In this document: piece by piece, positions 45,601-58,851 of the stretch | Position numbering within the stretch: the stretch's first letter is position 1 | Layout: every line of letters begins with the position of its first letter | Assembly (NCBI GenBank): GCA_963978545.1 | Contig: OZ021723.1 | Span: 101,712,002-101,776,001 of the forward strand | Source: Linyphia triangularis | Lineage: Eukaryota; Arthropoda; Arachnida; Araneae; Linyphiidae | Length of the DNA stretch: 64,000 nucleotides | Reading direction: 5' to 3' | The notes under the pieces: model-generated | The model's input: the letters and a program-made list of their open reading frames with translations, nothing else | Database searches by the model: none | Told to the model about the DNA's origin: nothing | Translations under genes and position numbers: made by a program

Positions 45601-46900
45601 TTTCAAAATTTTTTCCCATGTGTGATATTGAAGCTTATATATAGCAGAATCTCTAATTCCAATTTTATAAAACTCACTAAATAAGAAGTGGGTCTAAAAT
45701 AGGTCCGAAAAGTTCAATTTTCTCAAAAATAAAATTCCCCCATTGAAAACACATGGCGGACTATTCATAGAATTATTGTTCAAAAAGTAAAATTTTCGAA
45801 AATTTTTCCCGTTTGCAATATTGAAGCTCATATATAGGAAAATCTCCAATTCGAATTTTATAATACTCACTAAATAAGAAATTTGTCTAAAGTTGGTCCC
45901 AAAAATTGCACTTTTAAAATATTTCGCTTTTAATTTTTCCAATGTTAACCGTATGGAAAATTTGACATATCAAAATTTTCAAAATTTTACATTTTTTTTT
46001 GCAACTAGGATAACAGAAATCATTACGCGAATTGATATCCACAATCAAATGGTCATTAAAAGGAAATTTTACTTCTCAAAATTCAGTTATTGCCAAAAAA
46101 AGTCTTTATATCCCTTTGAATATACATTAAACTTGCCAATCCTTAAGCAATATTCAAATTCTCAATTTTCAAATTTTAACCTCAATTTGTAGCCTAGGAT
46201 AGTAAAAGTCATCACCCGATTTTATTCTGATCATCAATTTGCTTATAAAATGGTATTTTAGCACTCAAAATCGAACTAATGCAAATTTAAAAGACGGATT
46301 GAAAACATTTTCTGAGCGCTTTCGTTTCAAAATTTCAACTTCTCATATAGCTATTCAAAAATAGTTTTTTTGGCCAAATTTGGAAATTTGTTTGATTTTT
46401 AAAGTGTTTTTGTATAAAAAAACACAATTTGGAACCATTTGATAGAAATGAAATTTTCCATTCAAATACACTCGAACCTGAAATATTTCAAGATTTTCGA
46501 AAAATTAAATTTTTGTTTTTTAGAATACTTTTTTTTAATTAATATTTGCCACAAGAAAGACTATAAAACATATATCTAACTCCAATTAGCAATTTGAAAG
46601 CATTTGAGCAATTTTCTCGAAAATACAATTCAACCATTGAAAACACATGGCGGACTTTTCAATGAATTATTGTACAAAAAGTAAAATTTTCAAAAATTTT
46701 TCCCGTTTTTTATATTGAAGCTCATATATAGGAGAATCTCCAATTTGAATTTTATAACACTCATTAAATAACAAGTGCGTCTAAAGTTGGTCCAAAAAGT
46801 GCAATTTTCTTAAAAATAAAATTCCAGCATTGAAAACACATGGCGGACTATTCAATGAATTATTGTTCAAAAAGTAAAATTTTCAAAATTTTTTCCCGAT
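39700..46900 (+). repeat. Tandem higher-order pair in satellite A, offset 3,627 bp
   Basis: Landmarks at 40,602, 41,169, 41,567 and 42,067 recur at 44,229, 44,796, 45,194 and 45,694, all 3,627 bases later. The copies look nearly identical over their length. Confidence 0.8.
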
Positions 46901-49900
46901 TGTGATATTGAAGCTTATATATAGGAGAATCTCTAATTCTAATATAATAACACTCACTAAATAAGTGAGTCTAAAGTTGGTCCAAAAAGTGCAATTTTCT
47001 CAAAAGTAAAATTCCCCCATTGAAAACACATGGTGGACTATTCAATGAATTATTGTTTAAAATGTATAATTTTCAAAAATTTTTCCCGTTTTTAATATTG
47101 AAGCTCATAAATAGGAAAATCTCCAATTCGAATTTTATAACACTCACTAAATAAGAAGTGAATATAAAGTTGGTCCAAAAAGTTGGTCCAAAAAGCAATT
47201 TTCTCGAAAATACAATTCCCTCATTGAAAACACATGGCGGACTATTCAATGAATTATTGTTCAAAAAGTAAAATTTTCAAATTTTTTTCCCGTTTGTGAT
47301 ATTGAAGCTTATATATAGGAGAATCTCCAATTTGAATTTTTTAACATTCACTAAAAAAGAAGTGGGTCTAAAGTTGGTCCAAAAAGTGCAATTTTCTCAA
47401 AAGTAAAATTCCCCCATTGAAAACACATGGCGGACAATTGAATGAATTATTTTTCAAAAAGTAAAATTTTCAAAATTTTTTCCCGTTTTTTATATTGAAG
47501 CTCATACATAGGAAAATCTCCAATTCGAATTTAATAACACTCACTAAATAAGAAGTGAGTCTAAAGTTGGTCCATAAAGTGCAATTTTCTCAAAAATAAA
47601 ATTTCCCCATTGAAAACACATGGCGGACTATTCAATGAATTATTGTTCAAAAAGTAAAATTTTCAAAACATTTTACCATTTTTTATATTGAAGCTCATAT
47701 ATAGGAGAATCTCCAATTTGAATTTTATAACATTCACTAAAAAAGAAGTGGGTCTAAAGTTGGTCCAAAAACTGCAATTTTCTCAAAAATAAAATTTCCC
47801 AATTGAAAACACATGGCGGACAATTGAATGAATTATTTTTCAAAAAGTAAAATTTTCAAAATTTTTTCCCGTTTTTTATATTGAAGCTCATACATAGGAA
47901 AATCTCCAATATGAATTTTATAACACTCACTAAATAAGAAGTGAATCTAAAGTTGGTCCAAAAAGTTGGTCCAAAAAGCAATTTTCTCGAAAATACAATT
48001 CCCTCATTGAAAACACAAGGCGGACTATTCAATGAATTATTGTTCAAAAAGTAAAATTTTCAAAATTTTTTCCCGTTTGTGATATTGAAGCTTATATATA
48101 GGAGAATCTCTAATTCCAATATAATAACACTCACTAATAAAAAAGTGGGTCTAAAGTTGGTCCAAAAACTGCAATTTTCTCAAAAATAAAATTTCCCCAT
48201 TGAAAACACATGGCGGACTGTTCAATGAATTATTGTTCAAAAAGTAAAATTTTCAACATTTTTTCCCGTTTGTGATATAGAAGCTTATATATAGGAGAAT
48301 CTCCAATTCCAATTTTATAACACTCGCTAAATAAGAAGTGGGTTTTAAGTTGGTCCAAAAAGTGCAATTTTCTTAAAACTAAAATTCCCAGATTGAAAAC
48401 ACAAGGCGGACTATTCAATGAATTATTGTTCAAAAAGTAAAATTTTCAAAATTTTTTCCCGTTTGTGATATTGAAGCTTATATATAGGAGAATCTCTAAT
48501 TCCAATATAATAACACTCACTAATAAAAAAGTGGGTCTAAAGTTGGTCCAAAAACTGCAATTTTCTCAAAAATAAAATTTCCCCATTGAAAACACATGGC
48601 GGACTGTTCAATGAATTATTGTTCAAAAAGTAAAATTTTCAACATTTTTTCCCGTTTGTGATATAGAAGCTTATATATAGGAGAATCTCCAATTCCAATT
48701 TTATAACACTCGCTAAATAAGAAGTGGGTTTTAAGTTGGTCCAAAAAGTGCAATTTTCTTAAAACTAAAATTCCCAGATTGAAAACACATGGCGGACTAT
48801 TCAATGAATTATTGTTCAAAAAGTAAAATTTTCAATTTTTTTCCCCGTGTGTGATATTGAAGCTTATATATAGGAAAACCTCCAATTCCAATTTTACAAC
48901 ACTCATTAAATAAGAAGTGGGTCTAAAGTTTGTCCAAATAGTGCAATTTTTCAAAAATGAAATTCCCCCATTGAAAACCCATGGTGGACTGTTCGATGAT
49001 TTATTGTTCAAAAAGTAAAATTTTCAAAATTTTTTCCCATGTGTGATGTTGAAGCTTATATATAGCAGTATCTCTAATTCCAATTTTATAAAACTCACTA
49101 AATAAGAAGTGGGTCTAAAATAGGTCCGAAAAGTTCAATTTTCTCAAAAATAAATTCCCCCATTGAAAACACATGGCGGACTATTCATAGAATTATTGTT
49201 CAAAAAGTAAAATTTTTAAAAATTTTTCCCGTTTGCAATATTGAAGCTCATATATAGGAAAATCTCCAATTCGAATTTTATAATACTCACTAAATAAGAA
49301 ATGGGTCTAAAGTTGGTCCCAAAAATTGCACTTTTAAAATATTTCGCTTTTAATTTTTCCAATGTTAACCGTATGGAAAATTTGACATATCAAAATTTTC
49401 AAAATTTTACATTTTTTTTTGCAACTAGGATAACAGAAATCATTACGCGAATTGATATCCACAATCAAATGGTCATTAAAAGGAAATTTTACTTCTCAAA
49501 ATTCAGTTATTGCCAAAAAAAGTCTTTATATCCTTTTGAATATACATTAAACTTGCCAATCCTTAGGCAATATTCAAATTCTCAATTTTCAAATTTTAAC
49601 CTTAAATTGTAGCCTAGGATAGTAAAAGTCATCACCCGATTTTATTCTGATCATCAATTTGCTTATAAAATGGTATTTTAGCACTCAAAATCGAACTAAT
49701 GCAAATTTAAAAGACGGATTGAAAACATTTTCTGAGCGCTTTCGTTTCAAAATTTCAACTTCTCATATAGCTATTCAAAAATAGTTTTTTTGGCCAAATT
49801 TGGAAATTTGTTTGATTTTTAAAGTGTTTTTGTATAAAAAAACACAATTTGGAACCATTTGATAGAAATGAAATTTTCTATTCAAATACACTCGAATCTG

Positions 49901-52900
49901 AAATATTTCAAGACTTTCGAAAAATTAAATTTTTGTTTTTTAGAATACTTACTATTTGCCACAAGAAAGACTATAAAACATATATCTAACTCCAATTAGC
50001 AATTTGAAAGCATTTGAGCAATTTTCTCGAAAATACAATTCAACCATTGAAAACACATGGCGGACTTTTCAATGAATTATTGTACAAAAAGTAAAATTTT
50101 CAAAAATTTTTCCCGTTTTTTATATTGAAGCTCATATATAGGAGAATCTCCAATTTGAATTTTATAACACTCATTAAATAAGAAGTGCGTCTAAAGTTGG
50201 TCCAAAAAGTGCAATTTTCTTAAAAATAAAATTCCAGCATTGAAAACACATGGCGGACTATTCAATGAATTATTGTTCAAAAAGTAAAATTTTCAAAATT
50301 TTTTCCAGATTGTGATATTGAAGCTTATATATAGGAGAATCTCTAATTCCAATATAATAACACTCACTAAAAAAAAGTGTATCTAAAGTTGGTCCAAAAA
50401 CTGCAATTTTCACAAAAGTAAAATTCCCCCATTGAAAACACATGGCGGACTATTCAATGAATTATTGTTCAAAAAGTAAAATTTTCAAAACATTTTACCA
50501 TTTTTTATATTGAAGCTCATATATAGGAGAATCTCCAATTTGAATTTTATAACATTCACTAAAAAAGAAGTGGGTCTAAAGTTGGTCCAAAAACTGCAAT
50601 TTTCTCAAAAATAAAATTTCCCCATTGAAAACACATGGCGGACAATTGAATGAATTATTTTTCAAAAAGTAAAATTTTCAAAATTTTTTCCCGTTTTTTA
50701 TATTGAAGCTCATACATAGGAAAATCTCCAATTCGAATTTAATAACACTCACTAAATAAGAAGTGAGTCTAAAGTTGGTCCATAAAGTGCAATTTTCTCA
50801 AAAATAAAATTTCCCCATTGAAAACACATGGCGGACTATTCAATGAATTATAGTTCAAAAAGTAAAATTTTCAAAATTTTTTCCTCTTTTTTTATATTGA
50901 AGCTCATACATAGGAAAATCTCCAATTCGAATTTTATAACACTCACTAAATAAGAAGTGGGTCTAAAGTTGGTCCAAAAAGTTGTTCCAAAAAGCAATTT
51001 TCTCGAAAATACAATTCCCTCATTGAAAACACATGGCGGACTATTCAATGAATTATTGTTCTAAAAGTAAAATTTTCAAATTTTTTTCCCGTTTGTGATA
51101 TTGAAGCATATATATAGGAGAATCTCTAATTCCAATATAATAACACTCATTAAAAAAAAAGTGGGTCTAAAGTTGGTTCAAAAACTGCAATTTTCTCAAA
51201 AATAAAATTTCCCCATTGAAAACACATAGCGGACTGTTCAATGAATTATTGTTCAAAAAGTAAAATTTTCAAAATTTTCTCCCGTTTGTGATATAGAAGC
51301 TTATATATAGGAGAATCTCCAATTCCAATTTTATAACACTCGCTAAATAAGAAGTGGGTTTTAAGTTGGTCCAAAAAGTGCAATTTTCACAAAAATAAAA
51401 TTCCAGCATTGAAAACACATGGTGGACTATTCAATGAATTATTGTTCAAAAAGTAAAATTTTCAAAATTTTTTCCCGATTGTGATATTGAAGCTTATATA
51501 TAGGAGAATCTCTAATTCCAATATAATAACACTCACTAAATAAGTGAGTCTAAAGTTGGTCCAAAAAGTGCAATTTTCTCAAAAGTAAAATTCTCCCATT
51601 GAAAACACATGGTGGACTATTCAATGAATTATTGTTCAAAAAGTAAAATTTTCAAAAATTTTTCCCGTTTTTAATATTGAAGCTCATACATAGGAAAATC
51701 TCCATTTCGAATTTTATAACACTCACTAAATAAGAAGTGAATCTAAAGTTGGTCCAAAAAGTTGGTCCAAAATGCAATTTTCTCGAAAATACAATTCCCT
51801 CATTGAAAACACATGGCGGACTATTCAATGAATTATTGTTCAAAAAGTAAAATTTTCAAATTTTTTTCCCGTTTGTGATATTGAAGCTTATATATAGGAG
51901 AATCTCCAATTTAAATTTTATAACATTCACTAAAAAAGAAGTGGGTCTAAAGTTGGTCCAAAAACTGCAATTTTCTCAAAAATAAAATTTCCCCATTGAA
52001 AACACATAGCGGACTATTGAATGAATTATTTTTCAAAAAGTAAAATTTTCAAAATTTTTTCCCGTTTTTTATATTGAAGCTCATACATAGGAAAATCTCC
52101 AATTCGAATTTAATAACACTCACTAAATAAGAAGTGAGTCTAAAGTTGGTCCATAAAGTGCAATTTTCTCAAAAATAAAATTTCCCCATTGAAAACACAT
52201 GGCGGACTAATCAATGAATTATAGTTCAAAAATTAAAATTTTCAAAATTTTTTCCTCTTTTTTTATATTGAAGCTCATACATAGGAAAATCTCCAATTCG
52301 AATTTTATAACACTCACTAAATAAGAAGTGGGTCTAAAGTTGGTCGAAAAAGTTGGTCCAAAAAGCAATTTTCTCGAAAATACAATTCCCTCATTGAAAA
52401 CACAAGGCGGACTATTCAATGAATTATTGTTCAAAAAGTAAAATTTTCAAAATTTTTTCCCGTTTGTAATATTGAAGCTTATATATAGGAGAATCTCTAA
52501 TTCCAATATAATAACACTTACTAAAAAAAAAGTGGGTCTAAAGTTGGTCCAAAAACTGCAATTTTCTCAAAAATAAAATTTCCCCATTGAAAACACATGG
52601 CGGACTGTTCAATGAATTATTGTTCAAAAAGTAAAATTTTCAAAATTTTTTCCCGTTTGTGATATAGAAGCTTATATATAGGAGAATCTCCAATTCCAAT
52701 TTTATAACACTCGCTAAATAAGAAGTGGGTTTTAAGTTGGTCCAAAAAGTGCAATTTTCTCAAAACTAAAGTTCCCAGATTGAAAACACATGGCGGACTA
52801 TTCAATGAATTATTGTTCAAAAAGTAAAATTTTCAATTTTTTTCCCCGTGTGTGATATTGAAGCTTATATATAGGAAAACCTCCAATTCCAATTTTACAA

Positions 52901-55300
52901 CACTCATTAAATAAGAAGTGGGTCTAAAGTTTGTCCAAATAGTGCAATTTTTTCAAAAATGAAATTCCCCCATTGAAAACACATGGCGGACTGTTCAATG
53001 ATTTATTGTTCAAAAAGTAAAATTTTCAAAATTTTTTCCCATGTGTGATATTGAAGCTTATATATAGCAGAATCTCTAATTCCAATTTTATAAAACTCAC
53101 TAAATAAGAAGTGGGTCTAAAATAGGTCCGAAAAGTTCAATTTTCTCAAAAATAAAATTCCCCCATTGAAAACACATGGCGGACTATTCATAGAATTATT
53201 GTTCAAAAAGTAAAATTTTCGAAAATTTTTCCCGTTTGCAATATTGAAGCTCATATATAGGAAAATCTCCAATTCGAATTTTATAATACTCACTAAATAA
53301 GAAATTTGTCTAAAGTTGGTCCCAAAAATTGCACTTTTAAAATATTTCGCTTTTAATTTTTCCAATGTTAACCGTATGGAAAATTTGACATATCAAAATT
53401 TTCAAAATTTTACATTTTTTTTTGCAACTAGGATAACAGAAATAATACGCGAATTGATTTCCACAATCAAATGGTCATTAAAATGAAATTTTACTTCTCA
53501 AAATTCAGTTATTGCCAAAAAAAGTCTTTATATCCCTTTGAATATACATTAAACTTGCCAATCCTTAAGCAATATTCAAATTCTCAATTTTCAAATTTTA
53601 ACCTCAATTTGTAGCCTAGGATAGTAAAAGTCATCACCCGATTTTATTCTGATCATCAATTTGCTTATAAAATGGTATTTTAGCACTCAAAATCGAACTA
53701 ATGCAAATTTAAAAGACGGATTGAAAACATTTTCTGAGCGCTTTCGTTTCAAAATTTCAACTTCTCATATAGCTATTCAAAAATAGTTTTTTTGGCCAAA
53801 TTTGGAAATTTGTTTGATTTTTAAAGTGTTTTTGTATAAAAAAACACAATTTGGAACCATTTGATAGAAATGAAATTTTCCATTCAAATACACTCGAACC
53901 TGAAATATTTCAAGATTTTCGAAAAATTAAATTTTTGTTTTTTAGAATACTTTTTTTTAATTAATATTTGCCACAAGAAAGACTATAAAACATATATCTA
54001 ACTCCAATTAGCAATTTGAAAGCATTTGAGCAATTTTCTCGAAAATACAATTCAACCATTGAAAACACATGGCGGACTTTTCAATGAATTATTGTACAAA
54101 AAGTAAAATTTTCAAAAATTTTTCCCGTTTTTTATATTGAAGCTCATATATAGGAGAATCTCCAATTTGAATTTTATAACACTCATTAAATAACAAGTGC
54201 GTCTAAAGTTGGTCCAAAAAGTGCAATTTTCTTAAAAATAAAATTCCAGCATTGAAAACACATGGCGGACTATTCAATGAATTATTGTTCAAAAAGTAAA
54301 ATTTTCAAAATTTTTTCCCGATTGTGATATTGAAGCTTATATATAGGAGAATCTCTAATTCTAATATAATAACACTCACTAAATAAGTGAGTCTAAAGTT
54401 GGTCCAAAAAGTGCAATTTTCTCAAAAGTAAAATTCCCCCATTGAAAACACATGGTGGACTATTCAATGAATTATTGTTTAAAATGTATAATTTTCAAAA
54501 ATTTTTCCCGTTTTTAATATTGAAGCTCATAAATAGGAAAATCTCCAATTCGAATTTTATAACACTCACTAAATAAGAAGTGAATATAAAGTTGGTCCAA
54601 AAAGTTGGTCCAAAAAGCAATTTTCTCGAAAATACAATTCCCTCATTGAAAACACATGGCGGACTATTCAATGAATTATTGTTCAAAAAGTAAAATTTTC
54701 AAATTTTTTTCCCGTTTGTGATATTGAAGCTTATATATAGGAGAATCTCCAATTTGAATTTTTTAACATTCACTAAAAAAGAAGTGGGTCTAAAGTTGGT
54801 CCAAAAAGTGCAATTTTCTCAAAAGTAAAATTCCCCCATTGAAAACACATGGCGGACAATTGAATGAATTATTTTTCAAAAAGTAAAATTTTCAAAATTT
54901 TTTCCCGTTTTTTATATTGAAGCTCATACATAGGAAAATCTCCAATTCGAATTTAATAACACTCACTAAATAAGAAGTGAGTCTAAAGTTGGTCCATAAA
55001 GTGCAATTTTCTCAAAAATAAAATTTCCCCATTGAAAACACATGGCGGACTATTCAATGAATTATTGTTCAAAAAGTAAAATTTTCAAAACATTTTACCA
55101 TTTTTTATATTGAAGCTCATATATAGGAGAATCTCCAATTTGAATTTTATAACATTCACTAAAAAAGAAGTGGGTCTAAAGTTGGTCCAAAAACTGCAAT
55201 TTTCTCAAAAATAAAATTTCCCAATTGAAAACACATGGCGGACAATTGAATGAATTATTTTTCAAAAAGTAAAATTTTCAAAATTTTTTCCCGTTTTTTA
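43300..55300 (+). repeat. Higher-order pair in satellite A, offset 7,423 bp
   Basis: Landmarks at 43,425, 44,229, 45,694 and 47,073 recur at 50,848, 51,652, 53,117 and 54,495 (7,422-7,423 bases later). It overlaps the other two blocks, giving a mosaic rather than a simple ladder. Confidence 0.8.
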
Positions 55301-57070
55301 TATTGAAGCTCATACATAGGAAAATCTCCAATTCGAATTTAATAACACTCACTAAATAAGAAGTGAGTCTAAAGTTGGTCCATAAAGTGCAATTTTCTCA
55401 AAAATAAAATTTCCCCATTGAAAACACATGGCGGACTATTCAATGAATTATTGTTCAAAAAGTAAAATTTTCAAAACATTTTACCATTTTTTATATTGAA
55501 GCTCATATATAGGAGAATCTCCAATTTGAATTTTATAACATTCACTAAAAAAGAAGTGGGTCTAAAGTTGGTCCAAAAACTGCAATTTTCTCAAAAATAA
55601 AATTTCCCAATTGAAAACACATGGCGGACAATTGAATGAATTATTTTTCAAAAAGTAAAATTTTCAAAATTTTTTCCCGTTTTTTATATTGAAGCTCATA
55701 CATAGGAAAATCTCCAATTCGAATTTAATAACACTCACTAAATAAGAAGTGAGTTTAAAGTTGGTCCATAAAGTGCAATTTTCTCAAAAATAAAATTTCC
55801 CCATTGAAAACACATGGCGGACTATTCAATGAATTATAGTTCAAAAAGTAAAATTTTCAAAATTTTTTCCTCTTTTTTTATATTGAAGCTCATACATAGG
55901 AAAATCTCCAATTCGAATTTTATAACACTCACTAAATAAGAAGTGGGTCTAAAGTTGGTCCAAAAAGTTGGTCCAAAAAGCAATTTTCTCGAAAATACAA
56001 TTCCCTCATTGAAAACACAAGGCGGACTATTCAATGAATTATTGTTCAAAATTTAAAATTTTCAAAATTTTTTCCCGTTTGTAATATTGAAGCTTATATA
56101 TAGGAGAATCTCTAATTCCAATATAATAACACTCACTAAAAAAAAAGTGGGTCTAAAGTTGGTCCAAAAACTGCAATTTTCTCAAAAATATATTTCCCCA
56201 TTGAAAACACATGGCGGACTGTTCAATGAATTATTGTTCAAAAAGTAAAATTTTCAAAATTTTTTCCCGTTTGTGATATAGAAGCTTATATATAGGAGAA
56301 TCTCCAATTCCAATTTTATAACACTCGCTAAATAAGAAGTGGGTTTTAAGTTGGTCCAAAAAGTGCAATTTTCTCAAAACTAAAGTTCCCAGATTGAAAA
56401 CACATGGCGGACTATTCAATGAATTATAGTTCAAAAATTAAAATTTTCAAAATTTGTTCCTCTTTTTTTATATTGAAGCTCATACATAGGAAAATCTCCA
56501 ATTCGAATTTTATAACACTCACTAAATAAGAAGTGGGTCTAAAGTTGGTCCAAAAATTTGGTCCAAAAAGCAATTTTCTCGAAAATACAATGCCCTCATT
56601 GAAAACACAAATCGGACTATTCAATGAATTATTGTTCCAAAAGTAAAATTTTCAAAATTTTTTCCCGTTTTTAATATTGAAGCTCATACATAGGAAAATC
56701 TCCAATTCGAATTTTATAACACTCACTAAATAAGAAGTGAATCTAAAGTTGGTCCAAAAAGTTGGTCCAAAAAGCAATTTTCTCGAAAATACAATTCCCT
56801 CATTGAAAACACATGGCGGACTATTCAATGAATTATTGTTCAAAAAGTAAAATTTTCAAATTTTTTTCCCGTTTGTGATATTGAAGCTTATATATAGGAG
56901 AATCTCCAATTTGAATTTTATAACATTCACTAAATAAGAAGTGGGTTTTAAGTTGGTCCAAAAAGTGCAATTTTCTCAAAACTAAAATTCTCAGATTGAA
57001 AACACATGGTGGACTGTTCAATTATTTATTGTTCAAAAAGTAAAATTTTCAAAATTTTTTCCCATGTGTG

Positions 57071-57739
57071 ATATTTCACGTATTGAAAGTACATGGGGGA
57101 CGATATTCGATGAATTATTTTTCAAAAAGTAAAAATCTCAATTTTTTTTCCTTTGGCGAAATTGAAGCTTTTATATATTAGAATCTACATTTCCAATATT
57201 TTAACATAAAAAAAATGCGAAGGTGGTCAAAGTTTGGTCCAAATCTGTTCAGTTTAAAAGTTTTTCATCTTTAATTTTCCCATGTTAATTGTATGGGAAA
57301 TTTCAAATTTTTCAATTTTCACAATCTTTTTACACCTTTTGTCATAAAAATAATCACCCCAAACAATGTCCACAATCAAATCGTCATTATAACTATATTT
57401 TACGTCGAGAAATGCAAATTTCACCTATTGAAAATACGTGGGGGTCGATATTCAATGAATTATTTTTCAAAAAGTAAAAATCTCAATTTTTTTACTTTTG
57501 GTGAAATTAAAGCTTTTATATAGGAGAATCTCTAATTCCAAATTTATAACATAAAAAAAATGCGAAATTGTTCAAAGGTTGGTCCAAATCTGGTCAGTTT
57601 AAAAGTTTTTCATCTTTAATTTTCCACATGTTAATTGTATGGAAAATTTCCCATTTTTCAATTTTCGCAATCTTTTTGCACCTTGTGTTATAAAAATCAT
57701 CAATCCAATCAATTTCCACAATCAAATCATCCTTATAAC
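57071..57739 (+). repeat. Satellite B, first part (about two monomers)
   Basis: The array changes here to a related unit of about 345 bp. It shares the GAAGCTTTTATATA, TGGTCCAAATCTG and CAATGAATTATTTTTCAAAA segments with satellite A. It adds a block with CATGTTAATTGTATGG, CACCTTGTGTCATAAAAATC and CAATCAAATCGTCATTATAA. Confidence 0.88.
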
Positions 57740-57940
57740 TAGGGATGGAACGGATGTGAGTTTTGCCGGATACCGGATTTCGGATATCCGGGGTACCATG
57801 TCTACCGGATACGGATATCCGAAACGGATTTCACCGGATATCCGGCCGGATATTCGGTCTATATACTAAAAACGATATTTATACGATATGCTATACGAAA
57901 AAAATGGTCATGATATGAAGTATCAAGTAAATTATAATTA

Positions 57941-58200
57941 GTGATTAGCGCACAGCACTGTATGCCACAGGTCCATGGTTTGATTCGCGAACTGGGAAAG
58001 GTTGACTTAGCTGTTTATACCTGAAAGAAATAAACTGAGGAGGACCATGCATGCTTGGGATCTAAACACTGGGGTTCGGAGTCAGAATGACCATCTGACC
58101 GGAACATCTGCTATGTGACACACAAATGCCACAGTCAAGAAAGCTGAGCTGGGCCCAGCAGACCTTGGTCCACACGGGCTGTCACGCCACTGAGTTAATT
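57941..58200 (+). mobile_element. Possible SINE nested in the hAT element
   Basis: This stretch is GC-richer and begins with GTGATTAGCGCACAGC, then GGTTTGATTCG, two bases off a pol III B box, with tRNA-like spacing. A longer unique body follows up to about 58,198 and a T-rich run comes after it. No target duplication was defined. It is not related by eye to SINE copies A-C. Confidence 0.4.
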
Positions 58201-58491
58201 TTTTTTATTTAAACTTTAGTTGATGAAACGATGTTTTAGTGATGCCAATACCTACACTTGCTGAACAATTTTGAAACTTCATCACCATTTTGTTTGTGTG
58301 TTACTTAAAATTGTACCAAACATTCTGCAATGTGATTAAAATATTTCAGAAATACGTTTGTAAATTGTTACTCAACTTCTTCTTACCTTGTATCATGTAA
58401 TGTAAACATAAGATAATCTTCCTCAAGTCTGCATAAATATCCTATATAGCTTTTACCCGAAAAACACACAGCAAGGTGATAACAAACAAAA

Positions 58492-58851
58492 TTAGAACTT
58501 ACATATTTTTGTGGTTAAGGCTTTTGCTTTAGGATCATCTAAACTCCACAATTCTGGTACATATATTGTCGATTCCAATGTTGTCTGCGTGCATTTCTTG
58601 TTTTGATGAATTGTTTTTTCTTGTTCATCACTATTTGATGCATTTAGTGAGTCTTTTAAGCTTCGGTGAATTTCCTTATGCACACTCATTAAATGGTTCC
58701 ATAAAAGGGTTTTGTGGAAAAGGATTTTGAGCTTTTGCAGCGCACAATATATTTTTTAAACGATTCTGTGGAGCAAGTAACACATAGGGCTTTGCTTTCG
58801 TCATTTCCATTAATTTTAAAATACTTCCAAATGGGTGACTTTAAATGAACC
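58492..58851 (-). pseudogene. hAT transposase N-terminal exon with BED zinc finger, frameshifted
   Basis: Reading the minus strand from about 58,851: SPIWKYFKINGNDESKALCVTC gives the aromatic and Cys-Cys part of a BED finger (CVTC at 58,773-58,784). After a frameshift, LLWNHLMSVHKEIH supplies the two histidines. Then comes QTTLESTIYVPE...DPKAKALTTKICK, the conserved run that follows BED fingers in hAT transposases. The exon ends at a good splice donor (GTAAGT) just before 58,492. The dimerisation and catalytic domains are absent. It is dead by frameshift and truncation. Confidence 0.75.

Larger units (their letters stand above)
36850..47870 (+). repeat. Higher-order block of satellite A, duplicated at an offset of about 11.02 kb
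   Basis: Landmarks at 37,209, 37,595, 38,280 and 39,827 recur at 48,230, 48,616, 49,301 and 50,848, each exactly 11,021 bases later. After a 29-base deletion near 40,194 in the first copy the offset becomes 11,050 (40,602 to 51,652; 42,067 to 53,117). Block edges are judged by eye. Confidence 0.8.
31771..57070. repeat. Satellite A array, about 25 kb, monomers of about 190-205 bp
   Basis: The basic unit contains, in order, GAAGCTTATATATAGGAGAA, a stretch ending TAACACTCACTAAATAAGAA, TCTAAAGTTGGTCCAAAAAG, TGAAAACACATGGCGGAC and CAATGAATTATTGTTCAAAA. Example spacings are 193 bp (33,251 to 33,444) and 194 bp (39,681 to 39,875). Some monomers are longer because GTTGGTCCAAAA is doubled. Roughly a hundred monomers are present, all in one orientation. 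Short minus-strand frames of 63-82 codons recur in many monomers but are by-products of the repeat. The sequence is very AT-rich with A- and T-tracts. It is a candidate centromeric or heterochromatic satellite. Confidence 0.93.

Noticed and set aside
35859..57021. About thirty minus-strand frames of 63-82 codons with nearly the same protein in satellite A
   Set aside because: They follow from the repeated DNA: each frame ends within about one monomer, their ends shift with small indels, and there is no promoter, splice or codon signal. I treat them as by-products of the satellite.
31771..57070. CRISPR-like array
   Set aside because: The units are about 195 bp without unique spacers and the genome is eukaryotic. 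This is satellite DNA.
31771..57070. CENP-B box in satellite A
   Set aside because: I looked for the TTCG....A..CGGG pattern in the monomers and did not see it. A centromeric role therefore rests only on unit length and higher-order structure.
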